Positions 33,222-41,695 of a DNA stretch of 64,000 nucleotides are shown one piece after another. This stretch comes from Scatonaster sp045598705 (GTDB lineage Bacteria; Bacillota; Clostridia; Saccharofermentanales; Saccharofermentanaceae): contig JAZLMM010000017.1 of the NCBI GenBank assembly GCA_045598705.1, positions 1 to 64,000 of the forward strand, written 5' to 3'. The notes under the pieces were generated by a model that did no database searches, was not told the DNA's origin, and saw only the letters and a list, made by a program, of their open reading frames with translations. Each line of letters starts with the position of its first letter. Within the stretch, counting starts at the first letter, position 1. Made by a program: the position numbers and the translations under genes.

Positions 33222-34892
33222 ATGCTGAGTGATATTGAGATTGCACGTAATGCCAACATGTTGCCGATTGAAGAAATTGCTGCCAAACTAGATATTCCAA
33301 GAGAGGACTTAGAATTCTATGGCAAATATAAGGCGAAACTCCCGCTTCGTCTTCTGGATGAGCGAAAGGATAAGCAAGACGGCAAGTTGGTGCTGGTTAC
33401 AGCGATGAATCCAACTCCGGCCGGCGAAGGCAAGACCACCGTTAGCATCGGTCTGGCTCAGGCATTAAACAAGATTAATCAGCGTGCCATGCTTGCACTT
33501 CGTGAGCCTTCACTCGGCCCAGTCTTCGGCATCAAGGGCGGCGCTGCAGGCGGTGGATATTCTCAGGTCGTTCCTATGGATGATATCAACCTTCACTTCA
33601 CCGGTGATCTTCACGCCATTACTTCAGCTAACAATCTGCTGGCAGCCATGATTGATAATCACCTTTATCAGGGAAACGAACTGAACCTAGACAAATCCCG
33701 CATCCTCTGGAAGCGTTGTCTGGACATGAACGATCGTGCACTTCGCAGCCTCAACCTTGGCGTAGGCGGCGGCGTCAATGGTGTGCCGAGAAATGAAGTA
33801 TTCTCTATCACTGCGGCAAGTGAAATCATGGCGATTCTCTGCTTGGCTTCGGATATGGAAGACCTGAAGAAGCGTCTGGCCAACATTGCTATCGCCTATG
33901 ACATGGACGGCAACATCGTTCGCGCAAGTGCCCTCCACGCAGAAGGTGCCATGAGCGTACTGTTGAAAGATGCCATCTGTCCAAATCTCGTTCAGTCTCT
34001 TGAGCATACCCCAGCCCTCATCCACGGCGGTCCTTTCGCCAATATCGCGCATGGATGCAACAGCGTCATTGCAACAAAGATGGCTTTGAAGCTCTCCGAT
34101 ATCGTAGTAACGGAAGCGGGCTTCGGTGCTGACTTGGGTGCTGAGAAGTTCCTGGATATCAAGTGCCGCACCGCTGGCATCTGGCCAAATGCAGTCGTTA
34201 TCGTTGCAACAGTTCGTTCGCTCAAATATAACGCAGGCATTCCCAAGGAGAACCTCAACGAGCCAAATGCAGAGGCAGTGGCCAAGGGATTCCCGAACTT
34301 GGCGAAGCATATCGAGAATATCCTAAGTTATGGCATTCCTTGTGTGGTGGCCAGTAATCAATTCCTAACGGATACGGAGGAGGAACTTGAGACTCTTCGC
34401 CGTCTCTGTGAAGAGAAAGGTGCCAAGTTCGCACCGGCGCAGATTTTTGCCAAGGGTGGCGAAGGCGGTATTGAACTGGCGAACGCTGTGCTTGAGGCAA
34501 TCAACACGCCAAGTGAAGGTCCTCACTACATGTACGAACTGGATATGCCGGTAGAACAGAAGATCGAGGCTGTAGCCAAGAATATCTATGGTGCTGCAAA
34601 TGTAGAATTCTCACCGGAAGCGAAGAAGAAGATCGAAGATTTCACCGCTGCAGGTTTCGGCAAAACACCGGTCTGCATCGCCAAGACACAGTATTCTCTG
34701 TCCGATAATCTCAAGGTACTCGGTCGTCCGGAAGGTTTCACATTGACCGTTCGTGATATCTGGCTGTCTGCCGGTGCTGGGTTCCTTGTTGCATTGACAG
34801 GCGCAATCGTCACTATGCCAGGACTTCCGAAACATCCAGCTGCCATGGATATCGATATCGACGCAAATGGTGTCATTGAGGGACTTTTCTAA
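33222..34892 (+). CDS. fhs: Formate-tetrahydrofolate ligase
   Basis: It makes 10-formyl-tetrahydrofolate from formate, ATP and tetrahydrofolate, feeding one-carbon metabolism and purine synthesis (and the Wood-Ljungdahl pathway in acetogens). The 556-aa protein starts MLSDIEIARNANMLPIEEIA and has the ATP loop NPTPAGEGKTT and the family blocks REPSLGPVFGIKGGAAGGGYSQV and FTGDLHAI. Length is normal (about 555-560 aa). Upstream in-frame codons lie within the promoter and are not part of the gene. A GAGGG site lies before the ATG. Confidence 0.97.
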   Translation: MLSDIEIARNANMLPIEEIAAKLDIPREDLEFYGKYKAKLPLRLLDERKDKQDGKLVLVTAMNPTPAGEGKTTVSIGLAQALNKINQRAMLALREPSLGPVFGIKGGAAGGGYSQVVPMDDINLHFTGDLHAITSANNLLAAMIDNHLYQGNELNLDKSRILWKRCLDMNDRALRSLNLGVGGGVNGVPRNEVFSITAASEIMAILCLASDMEDLKKRLANIAIAYDMDGNIVRASALHAEGAMSVLLKDAICPNLVQSLEHTPALIHGGPFANIAHGCNSVIATKMALKLSDIVVTEAGFGADLGAEKFLDIKCRTAGIWPNAVVIVATVRSLKYNAGIPKENLNEPNAEAVAKGFPNLAKHIENILSYGIPCVVASNQFLTDTEEELETLRRLCEEKGAKFAPAQIFAKGGEGGIELANAVLEAINTPSEGPHYMYELDMPVEQKIEAVAKNIYGAANVEFSPEAKKKIEDFTAAGFGKTPVCIAKTQYSLSDNLKVLGRPEGFTLTVRDIWLSAGAGFLVALTGAIVTMPGLPKHPAAMDIDIDANGVIEGLF

Positions 34893-34898
34893 TCTCCT

Positions 34899-36227
34899 AT
34901 GAAGAACCCGAAAAGCAATTACATTGGTGAAGCGTGGCGTCTTCGTCGTAAACGACTGATTATCCGAGGGATCATCGCAGGTGCGGTGATCCTTGTGGTT
35001 GCTTTCGCCATTTTCTTCGTCAAAATTCTGAATATGAAAGAAGATATCGATTCGGAATTTACAGACACAGCTGCTTCGGCGATGACAACGACCGAGGCTC
35101 CGACGGAAAATACTGAGACAACGCCCTCTTCAGCGGAAACGGGGATCACAGAGACCACAGAATCTTCAACGGAAGAAGTTCCAACGAGCGAATCTTCCGA
35201 AGAGTCTTCTCTCCCTCCTACGACAGAATCCACTCAGTATACCGATGAGACAGACGCATCAGATTATACGGAAGACACTACCGTTGAGACCGACGAAGAC
35301 GGAAACGAGGTCACCACCACGACCACGATCTCCCTTCTTCCAGATCCTCTGGAGCCGCGGGAGCCAGTGCTTTTCCCAGATTCTTATCCGTTACAGACGG
35401 TCACCCATTCGCAGCGAGACCAATCATATGCCCATCTCAAGCACGCTGTGAAGAAGTACGCCGAGGAGAAGGCCGACGCACGCATTGGTTTCTACTATAT
35501 CAATCTGAATACCAAAGAAGCTTTCGGATATAACGAAGTCTCTCCTTTTGTTGTAGGCTCTTCGATCTATCTCCCTCTGAACATGCTCCTCTACGATGAT
35601 GTGCGCGCGGGAACTAGATCCACAGATACCGTTGTAGAGTTCCTGCCCGAATACGTACAGGAAGGTGTTTTCTCCGATTTATCAGACATGCCGGAGGGAA
35701 AACAGTTCTTCCTCAATCAGTTGGTCTACCGTGCTTTGCATGACGGAGACTCTGTAGCGATGAGTATGCTTCTTGCGCAGATGGGCGGAACGGATAACGT
35801 ACTGAGCCGTTTAACCACGATCTCATCTGGCATTGATTATTCTGCCACTTCAAACTATGTAGATTATCAAGGCGTGCAGCAAAGTGGTACACATCGTTCC
35901 TCGCCTTATGATCTGGCTCAATATGCCGAGATGTTCTACTGGCGATATATGGCTTATCCTGATACATATCAAGACATGGTCGATGCGATGAGTGCAAAAG
36001 AAGATCGTACTGGGCTTTGCCAAGCATTTCCAACTGATACTATCATTCTTCATCGCCGAGGTACCAATCAAGCATTTGCCAGTCAGTCAGATGTCGCCAT
36101 CATTCTCTCTTCCGAGCCAGTGATCGTCAGCATCTGTGTAGAGACAGAAGATCCCGCTGAAGCACAGGAAATCCAAGCCGCGCTAGGGGCGTTGGTATAT
36201 AATTTCATCAGCTACTGTCACGCTTGA
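34899..36227 (+). CDS. Membrane-anchored beta-lactamase-fold protein, catalytic residues lost
   Basis: A 442-aa protein with a positive N-terminus, one TM helix (about residues 20-42), a Thr/Ser/Glu-rich linker (50-150) and a C-terminal domain resembling class A beta-lactamase/serine hydrolases (from about 165). The SxxK motif is degenerate: at 219-225 it reads VGSSIYL, with Tyr where Lys should be. The SDN motif is GDS, and the KTG motif reads RRG. It is thus probably not a working beta-lactamase and may bind cell-wall material. It starts 6 nt after fhs, but the functions seem unrelated. Confidence 0.75.
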   Translation: MKNPKSNYIGEAWRLRRKRLIIRGIIAGAVILVVAFAIFFVKILNMKEDIDSEFTDTAASAMTTTEAPTENTETTPSSAETGITETTESSTEEVPTSESSEESSLPPTTESTQYTDETDASDYTEDTTVETDEDGNEVTTTTTISLLPDPLEPREPVLFPDSYPLQTVTHSQRDQSYAHLKHAVKKYAEEKADARIGFYYINLNTKEAFGYNEVSPFVVGSSIYLPLNMLLYDDVRAGTRSTDTVVEFLPEYVQEGVFSDLSDMPEGKQFFLNQLVYRALHDGDSVAMSMLLAQMGGTDNVLSRLTTISSGIDYSATSNYVDYQGVQQSGTHRSSPYDLAQYAEMFYWRYMAYPDTYQDMVDAMSAKEDRTGLCQAFPTDTIILHRRGTNQAFASQSDVAIILSSEPVIVSICVETEDPAEAQEIQAALGALVYNFISYCHA

Positions 36228-36244
36228 GTTTTTTATGGTATAAT
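36215..36244 (+). promoter_or_regulatory. Promoter of the SRP RNA gene
   Basis: CTGTCA (36215-36220), 18-nt spacer, TATAAT (36239-36244), ending 15 bp before the RNA. It overlaps the end of the preceding coding region. Confidence 0.6.
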
Positions 36245-36259
36245 TCTTCTCGTATTTTC

Positions 36260-36399
36260 GTCCCGGCTGGTCTACAGTTGGCGGTGGGTCTTGTGCGATG
36301 CGAGCCCGTGAACCTTGTCAGGTCCGGAAGGAAGCAGCAATAAGCGGTCACTTGCATGTGCCGCAAGGGTGCTTGCCCCAACTGTAGTCCAGCCGGGAC
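36260..36399 (+). ncRNA. ffs: Signal recognition particle RNA, small bacterial form
   Basis: The ends pair over more than 20 bases (GTCCCGGCTGG...CCAGCCGGGAC), and the apex contains the universally conserved domain IV: GTCAGGTCCGGAAGGAAGCAGCA. About 140 nt long, without an evident Alu domain. It binds Ffh and FtsY to target membrane proteins. dnaX follows directly, the usual order in Bacillota. Confidence 0.96.
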
Positions 36400-36440
36400 G
36401 AATTCTATCTAATTCACCTTGTGGAGTAAGGAGGCGCGTT

Positions 36441-38516
36441 ATGGAACACGTTGCGCTGTACAGGCAGTACCGCCCTATGAATTTCGACGATATCGTCGAA
36501 CAGGAACATGCCGTCGCCGCATTGCGCCAGTCCGTAATATCCGGAAGAATCGGCCACGCTTATCTTTTCTGTGGCACGAGAGGAACTGGAAAGACCTCCA
36601 TTGCCAAGGTGTTCTCCCGTGCGATCAACTGTCTCCACCCAGTGAATGGCAATCCCTGCAACGAATGTGAAATTTGTAAAGGCGTAATCGATGGCAATCT
36701 ATTAGATGTCATTGAAATGGATGCCGCAAGTAATAACAGCGTAGATAATATCCGCCGCATCTGCGACGAAGTCGTCTTCATGCCGGCCAAGGCCAAGTTC
36801 AAGGTCTATATTATTGACGAGGTCCACATGCTCTCGACCGGTGCTTTTAACGCATTATTAAAGACGTTGGAAGAGCCACCGGCCCATGCTGTATTCCTTC
36901 TTGCGACAACTGAGCCACACCGCATTCCGGCAACCATTCTTTCTCGTTGCCAGCGCTACGATTTCCGACGGATTACGAACGAGAGTATCGTCAATCGTCT
37001 AGCATTCATTGCCCAGAAACAGAATATATCTATTGAGAAGGATGCACTCTCCGCCATTGCCACTATCGGTGACGGTGCGCTTCGTGATTCCGTCTCATTA
37101 CTCGACCAGGTCAGCACTACGTCCGATGGGCAGACCATCACCCGTGATGATATTCTACGCATTACCGGCATTGTGGATGAGTCATTCCTACAGAAGTTTG
37201 CTTCTGCCTTACTGGAAGGACGGGCTGCGGATCTACTTCCCTTATGTCGCGAGTTGACCATGGATGGACGTGATCTAATCCGTTTCACATTAGATCTGGC
37301 CCAGTATTTCCGAAATATTCTGGTCACGCAGGTCTCTTCTGCGCCCCAAACACTCATTGAGTCCACCTCTGAAGCCATCGCAAACATGCGTGCGCTCGGC
37401 CAACGCACGGATACTTCCGTAATCCTGTTCTTTATTTCCAGACTTTCTGATCTGGTAAATGAACTGAAGTGGTCACCTTCTGCTCGCACCTCTTTCGAGA
37501 TTATGATGTTGCGTCTAGCCTCCCGTGGAAACAAGATTATTCCGGCCGTTGTGCCGCCGGTTGCACCGGTTGCTTCGGCAAAATCGGAAGTTCCAGAATC
37601 AAGTACGCCTGTTCCAACACCGGTGCCTGTCGTCATCCAAGAACCTGTGAAGCCAGTCGTTCAAGAAGAAACCCCTAAGCAGGAAACAAAGGTTCCTGCA
37701 CCATCGGACGAAGTTCCACTTCCGCCACCGATGCCCGAAGACTTCATGACACCGCCTCCGGCGCCTGACATGGATTTTATGGTTCCACCGCCGCCACCGT
37801 CAGAGGTTTCGGAATCGGTCGTTCCACCTATGCCACCGGAGATTGCAGCAGTACCAGATATTCCGACAGTACCGGATATTCCGAAAGTTCCGGAAATCCC
37901 TTCCGCGGAAGAATTGTCTCGCACCAAGCCGGAACATCCGAATCTGCAGAAGGCTTTTGCTACCGAACATGTCAACGAAGGTCATCACACTAATCTTGTC
38001 ATGGCTGTGCGCGAACCAGATGTTCGTTCCCCTCAGATTCCAACGGAGCTGCTGATGCCAAATGATGTACAAAGTGCACCCTCTGAGCCAGTCCCGCTCT
38101 CCAATCTCCAGCAAGTCATCCGACATGGGAACGGAGATGCCTGTGAAGCCGCAAGGAAAGATTTTATGGAATATCTGAAAGTAGAGCATACTTTCGAATA
38201 TATATATATGAGCGATTGTCGACTGCTCTGGCGTGATCGTACTGTCTGCTGCATCATGCCGGATAGTTTCGCCGCCTCGATTGGAGAGATTCGAAACAAT
38301 GGGATCATTCTGACCAATCTTCTGAAAATCTGTCAGAAGTATGAGCCGTCACTCATTCACGTTCAGGTTTCTACGAAGAAAGAATACGAGGCCTCCGGTG
38401 TTGTAGAGGTTGCAGATCAAGAAGCGTCTTCCGCTTCCCGTCCGGATTGGGTCAAAGCCGTCGAGAAAGTCTCTGAAGAGAATGGAATTCCCTTGACTCG
38501 CGTCAAGGATTTGTAA
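36441..38516 (+). CDS. dnaX: DNA polymerase III subunit gamma/tau
   Basis: The clamp-loader ATPase that connects the two polymerase cores. The 691-aa protein has Walker A GTRGTGKT (45-52), a zinc module (C64, C73, C76, C79), Walker B YIIDEVHM and the SRC/arginine-finger SRCQRYDF (168-175). After about residue 370 a long Pro-rich region (PPPMPEDFMTPPPAPDM and repeated PDIPxVPxIP units) leads to a C-terminal tau domain. The start at 36441 is set by the GGAGG site; upstream in-frame codons belong to the SRP RNA. ybaB and recR follow, as is usual. Confidence 0.96.
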   Translation: MEHVALYRQYRPMNFDDIVEQEHAVAALRQSVISGRIGHAYLFCGTRGTGKTSIAKVFSRAINCLHPVNGNPCNECEICKGVIDGNLLDVIEMDAASNNSVDNIRRICDEVVFMPAKAKFKVYIIDEVHMLSTGAFNALLKTLEEPPAHAVFLLATTEPHRIPATILSRCQRYDFRRITNESIVNRLAFIAQKQNISIEKDALSAIATIGDGALRDSVSLLDQVSTTSDGQTITRDDILRITGIVDESFLQKFASALLEGRAADLLPLCRELTMDGRDLIRFTLDLAQYFRNILVTQVSSAPQTLIESTSEAIANMRALGQRTDTSVILFFISRLSDLVNELKWSPSARTSFEIMMLRLASRGNKIIPAVVPPVAPVASAKSEVPESSTPVPTPVPVVIQEPVKPVVQEETPKQETKVPAPSDEVPLPPPMPEDFMTPPPAPDMDFMVPPPPPSEVSESVVPPMPPEIAAVPDIPTVPDIPKVPEIPSAEELSRTKPEHPNLQKAFATEHVNEGHHTNLVMAVREPDVRSPQIPTELLMPNDVQSAPSEPVPLSNLQQVIRHGNGDACEAARKDFMEYLKVEHTFEYIYMSDCRLLWRDRTVCCIMPDSFAASIGEIRNNGIILTNLLKICQKYEPSLIHVQVSTKKEYEASGVVEVADQEASSASRPDWVKAVEKVSEENGIPLTRVKDL

Positions 38517-38528
38517 TTTTAGTATAAT
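38491..38528 (+). promoter_or_regulatory. Hairpin at the dnaX 3' end and possible ybaB-recR promoter
   Basis: CCTTGAC-TCGC-GTCAAGG (38491-38508) is a perfect 7-bp palindrome within the last dnaX codons. TATAAT follows at 38523-38528, but the -35 (GCGTCA at 17 nt) is poor. It may be a weak internal promoter or a partial terminator. Confidence 0.4.
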
Positions 38529-38560
38529 AGGAAAGACGAATTGTAAGGAGGAATACAATT

Positions 38561-38899
38561 ATGGCTAAAGGTTTTAAAGGTGGTTTCGGTATGGGCGGAA
38601 ATATGGGCGCACTGATGCAGCAAGCTCAGAAAATGCAACGCGATATCGAAATTGCAAAAGCAGAAATCGATGCAATGGAGATTGATGCAACTGCTGGTGG
38701 CGGAGTCGTAAAGATTGTCATTACTGGTACACATACCATCAAGTCGCTTTCCATTGATCCGTCCGCTGTGGATCCGGATGATGTAGAGATGCTACAGGAT
38801 ATGATTATTGCTGCGTATAACGAAGCAGCTAGAAAACTGGAAGAAGTATCTGCAGAGAAAATGGCCAAAGCAACCAATGGTGCGAAGCTTCCTTTCTAA
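38561..38899 (+). CDS. YbaB/EbfC-family nucleoid-associated protein
   Basis: A 112-aa DNA-binding protein with the family pattern GNMGALMQQAQKMQRDIEIAKAEIDAMEIDATAGGGVVKI and a C-terminal helix. Members form dimers, coat DNA and are almost always encoded between dnaX and recR, as here. AAGGAGG precedes the ATG. Confidence 0.95.
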   Translation: MAKGFKGGFGMGGNMGALMQQAQKMQRDIEIAKAEIDAMEIDATAGGGVVKIVITGTHTIKSLSIDPSAVDPDDVEMLQDMIIAAYNEAARKLEEVSAEKMAKATNGAKLPF

Positions 38900-38917
38900 T
38901 CGTAGGAGTCGCATCAC

Positions 38918-39520
38918 ATGTCTAGGTATTCTCCCAGCGTAGCCAAACTCATTAGCGAATTAGGAAAACTTCCGGGCGTCGGACACAAGTCTGCTCAACG
39001 TCTGGCTTTCCATATTCTTGCTATGCCGGAAGAAGAAGTGAAGACACTGTCCGATGCGTTGATTACGGCCCGTACTTCTACCAAACTTTGCTCGGTTTGT
39101 CAGAATTTTACCGATCAAGATCCCTGCCCAATCTGCTCGGATCCAAAGCGTGACCATTCTACAATCTGTGTGGTCGAGAATCCACGAGATGTCGCCACCA
39201 TGGAGCGTATGCGAGACTATAATGGCCTCTATCATGTTCTGCATGGCGTCTATTCACCACTCAACAATGTGGGATTGGATGAGATCAAGATTCGCGAATT
39301 GATTACCCGACTACAAAGTAGCATGGAGACCAAGGAAGTGATCCTTGCCACCAATCAGACAGCAGAAGGTGAAGCAACGGCCATGTATTTGGCAAGACTG
39401 ATTAAGCCAGCCGGCATTAAGGTCACCCGAATCGCTTCTGGACTGCCAATGGGATCAGATTTGGAATATGCCGATGATGTCACGCTTTCCAAAGCGATGC
39501 AGGCGCGACACGAGTTTTAA
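38918..39520 (+). CDS. recR: Recombination protein RecR
   Basis: RecR works with RecO and RecF to load RecA at gaps. The 200-aa protein has the helix-hairpin-helix (LPGVGHKSAQRLAFHIL), the zinc finger C57, C60, C69, C72 (SVCQNFTDQDPCPICSD) and the Toprim domain (CVVENPRDVATMERM... GEATAMYLARL). Standard length. Confidence 0.97.
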   Translation: MSRYSPSVAKLISELGKLPGVGHKSAQRLAFHILAMPEEEVKTLSDALITARTSTKLCSVCQNFTDQDPCPICSDPKRDHSTICVVENPRDVATMERMRDYNGLYHVLHGVYSPLNNVGLDEIKIRELITRLQSSMETKEVILATNQTAEGEATAMYLARLIKPAGIKVTRIASGLPMGSDLEYADDVTLSKAMQARHEF

Positions 39521-39552
39521 TCTGCCCTTCTCATCTTGTTTCAGACATAAAT

Positions 39553-39576
39553 AAAGCCGCCATATTGGCGGCTTTT
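39553..39576. terminator. Bidirectional terminator between recR and divIC
   Basis: AAAGCCGCCA-TAT-TGGCGGCTTT followed by TTTG on the plus strand, and by TATTT on the minus strand. It separates the convergent recR and divIC transcripts. Confidence 0.85.
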
Positions 39577-39597
39577 GTCATATATACAGGGTGGAAG

Positions 39598-39897
39598 CTA
39601 CTCTTCGTTGGGGCTAAAGATGGTCTCACCCGGCATAACCATTCCAAGAGATTCTCTTGCAATCTCTTCAATATATTCATAGTCATCTGAATTGGATTTT
39701 CGGCTACGCTCCAACGTATCCGCATACTCGGCGCTCACTTGAGCGGCTTCGATATCAAGTTCTCTGCCACGTTTCTCGACACGTTCGCGCATCGCTGACT
39801 CTTTGTCTAATCGAATCACTACTAGTGCAATGACCACAACGAACACAACAAAGAGACTGACACGTCCAACTGAAGATTTAATACGTCTAGGCTTCAT
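39598..39897 (-). CDS. Septum formation protein DivIC/FtsB
   Basis: A 99-aa bitopic divisome protein: short basic cytoplasmic start, TM helix (residues 12-29), a coiled coil (30-70) and the conserved end YIEEIARESLGMVMPGETIF. DivIC/FtsB joins FtsL and DivIB/FtsQ to activate septal wall synthesis. Its upstream region contains ATATAGT-TCT-ACTATAT (39926-39942), a perfect 7-bp inverted repeat of unknown role. Confidence 0.9.
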   Translation of the reverse strand: MKPRRIKSSVGRVSLFVVFVVVIALVVIRLDKESAMRERVEKRGRELDIEAAQVSAEYADTLERSRKSNSDDYEYIEEIARESLGMVMPGETIFSPNEE

Positions 39898-40004
39898 ATC
39901 GTCCTTCCATCAGATTTCTATTTCTATATAGTTCTACTATATCTTAACTAGTCGCCTGATGTACGGATATAACACGATTTGTAATCGAACTGTAAGCTGG
40001 CTGT

Positions 40005-40262
40005 CTACTCGACTTCTTTTCCCTCCAAGAGTTCATACATCTCGGATGCCTCTTCCTTGCGCACGGTTTCCTTAATCATCAGCACGCGGAAAGCCGTCAC
40101 ACCGTTTCCAAACTGGATCTTCACGATATCACCGACTTTGACCTCAGCACCCGGCTTAACAACTTTATCATTGATGAGCACACGACCAGCGGTGCACACC
40201 TCATTAGCCACGGTTCTACGCTTCACTACACGGGATACTTTCAGATATTTATCGATACGCAT
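40005..40262 (-). CDS. S4-domain RNA-binding protein, RqcP (YabO) type
   Basis: An 85-aa S4-fold protein (MRIDKYLKVSRVVKRRTVANEVCTAGRVLINDKVVKPGAEVKVGD). RqcP binds the 50S subunit and helps RqcH add alanine tails to stalled nascent chains; enteric Hsp15 is related. The ATG at 40262 is preferred over one 6 nt earlier, since AAGGAG is 7 nt from it. Proximity to divIC matches the classical yabO-divIC order of Bacillota. Confidence 0.88.
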   Translation of the reverse strand: MRIDKYLKVSRVVKRRTVANEVCTAGRVLINDKVVKPGAEVKVGDIVKIQFGNGVTAFRVLMIKETVRKEEASEMYELLEGKEVE

Positions 40263-40276
40263 ATTCATACTCCTTG

Positions 40277-40537
40277 TCAGCCGATGAGACGAATCATAAA
40301 GCGGTCAAACGGCACTTTGTCCGAGAACTGGTCACTGAAGAAGGTTGTCTGATGGAAAGCCGCAAATTCTCGGGTATTCTTTGATAACCATAACGGAAAA
40401 GGCACCTCCATCTCTCGGCAAAGCTGAACCAATGCCTCGTCGAGTTCTTTGACAAAAGAAGCATTCGCTTGATTATGTTCGACAGTGTGGATCTGTATTG
40501 CCACATTCATCTTAAATGTCTTGCCTTCCAGCCGCAT
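40277..40537 (-). CDS. Small protein of unknown function
   Basis: An 86-aa soluble protein with no signal peptide or TM segment (MRLEGKTFKMNVAIQIHTVEHNQ...). I do not recognise a family. AGGAGAT 7 nt before the ATG, codon use like its neighbours, and co-orientation with rqcP and divIC (14-nt gap to rqcP) support a real gene. It contains several aromatic and His residues (FHQTTFF), but no metal-site pattern. Its place suggests a link to translation quality control or division, by context only. Confidence 0.65.
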   Translation of the reverse strand: MRLEGKTFKMNVAIQIHTVEHNQANASFVKELDEALVQLCREMEVPFPLWLSKNTREFAAFHQTTFFSDQFSDKVPFDRFMIRLIG

Positions 40538-40656
40538 CTTCGTATCTCCTGAAACAACTCAAATCTCTTTCTCGTGACCCATTATACTATTTCTACGCAT
40601 TTCGTGGTATTCTGTAGACGGAGAAAGTTTTGGTTATTTGAGGTATCGGACTACTC

Positions 40657-41538
40657 ATGAGACATGTTTTTGATCCAACCGCCAAGCGCGACATACCTTC
40701 ACGCACCTTGGACAAGCGCTATCCGATCACATATTCGAACCCGCGCAAGGTGCCCATCCAGCTGATTCTTAAGGGAAACAGTGTTCGTATTCGTGTGTTC
40801 GTCCGTTACTCTTCCAAGATGTTCCGATACTATCCCGGAACGAATATTACCTATGCAGATGTTGCCGAAGCCGGTATCCGACGCAACTGGTCTGGAAAGT
40901 ATCCAATGACATGGTTAGAAGACGACGGATATGAAATGGCCCGAGCGCATGCTAGCTATCGTGTTCTGTCTCAAGATAATAACCCGTCTGACGAACAGAT
41001 GCGTCCGGATCCTTCCTCTGCCCGCGTCACGTTAGAATTCATCCGCTACCAGACACCTCAAGCTGTAAACGAATACCCGAAACAGCGCTTCATTCGTGTC
41101 AAATTAGCCTATTCTGAGAATACTGCAGGCAACGTAACCAGCCCATTCTGGCGCTGGGGCTGGGGCTTCTTGAAATCAGCGCAACCGGAAGCTTTCACAC
41201 TCAACTGGTCGCGAACCCATCCGGGCGTCGCAACCATTCGTCAAAGCGATAATCGCCATGTATTCCAGCAAGAATGTGCCCACGAATTCGGCCATTTACT
41301 TGGACTTGGAGATGCCTACGGTGCCAATTACCGATTTTACTTCGAGGCACCTGGTACGACCGACTTCATGATGAATCAGAACCGCAAGGTCAATCCACAG
41401 GAACTTGAGATGGTACTGACCGCGCACTACTATAATCGAATGCAATTTTTCCCAAAGCAATTTCACTGGGGAACCATTTTCCGTGGAATCAAGCGTCACT
41501 ACAAAGTGAATCATCCACCGAAATCAAAGAAAAAATGA
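40657..41538 (+). CDS. Metzincin-like zinc metalloprotease, apparently not secreted
   Basis: A 293-aa protein with the zinc signature HEFGHLLGLGD: H209, E210, H213, G216 and D219 in the HExxHxxGxxD form. A Met-turn-like segment (TTDFMMNQN, around M239) follows. The last ten residues are highly basic. No signal peptide or TM helix is visible, which is odd for a metzincin, since most are exported. The N-terminal 200 residues do not remind me of a known domain. The Shine-Dalgarno GAGGT is about 12 nt from the ATG, slightly far. Substrate unknown. It is transcribed alone, divergently from the small gene at 40537. Confidence 0.75.
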   Translation: MRHVFDPTAKRDIPSRTLDKRYPITYSNPRKVPIQLILKGNSVRIRVFVRYSSKMFRYYPGTNITYADVAEAGIRRNWSGKYPMTWLEDDGYEMARAHASYRVLSQDNNPSDEQMRPDPSSARVTLEFIRYQTPQAVNEYPKQRFIRVKLAYSENTAGNVTSPFWRWGWGFLKSAQPEAFTLNWSRTHPGVATIRQSDNRHVFQQECAHEFGHLLGLGDAYGANYRFYFEAPGTTDFMMNQNRKVNPQELEMVLTAHYYNRMQFFPKQFHWGTIFRGIKRHYKVNHPPKSKKK

Positions 41539-41570
41539 ACACTTTGTTAAAATTAACTTTTTTGTCTTGT

Positions 41571-41615
41571 TCAAAGCGCTTTGAGGTTGTCTGAAATCTT
41601 GTTTCGTTGTATGAT
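41571..41615 (+). promoter_or_regulatory. Promoter with adjoining palindrome upstream of the HD protein gene
   Basis: TTGTCT (41587-41592), 17-nt spacer and TATGAT (41610-41615). Directly before the -35 lies a perfect 14-bp palindrome TCAAAGCGCTTTGA (41571-41584), with the central CG typical of LacI/CcpA-family operators. It differs from a cre site at the outer G/C positions. Confidence 0.6.
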
Positions 41616-41695
41616 AGTCACATAAGCATCCCGAAACGATATGTGAAAGATGTGAATCCTATACAAAGATTGGCTTCGGCCATAAGGAGGTTCAT

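Noticed and set aside
36315..36440. Longer N-terminus for dnaX
   Set aside because: These codons are inside the SRP RNA gene; dnaX proper starts MEHVALYRQYRP with GGAGG upstream.
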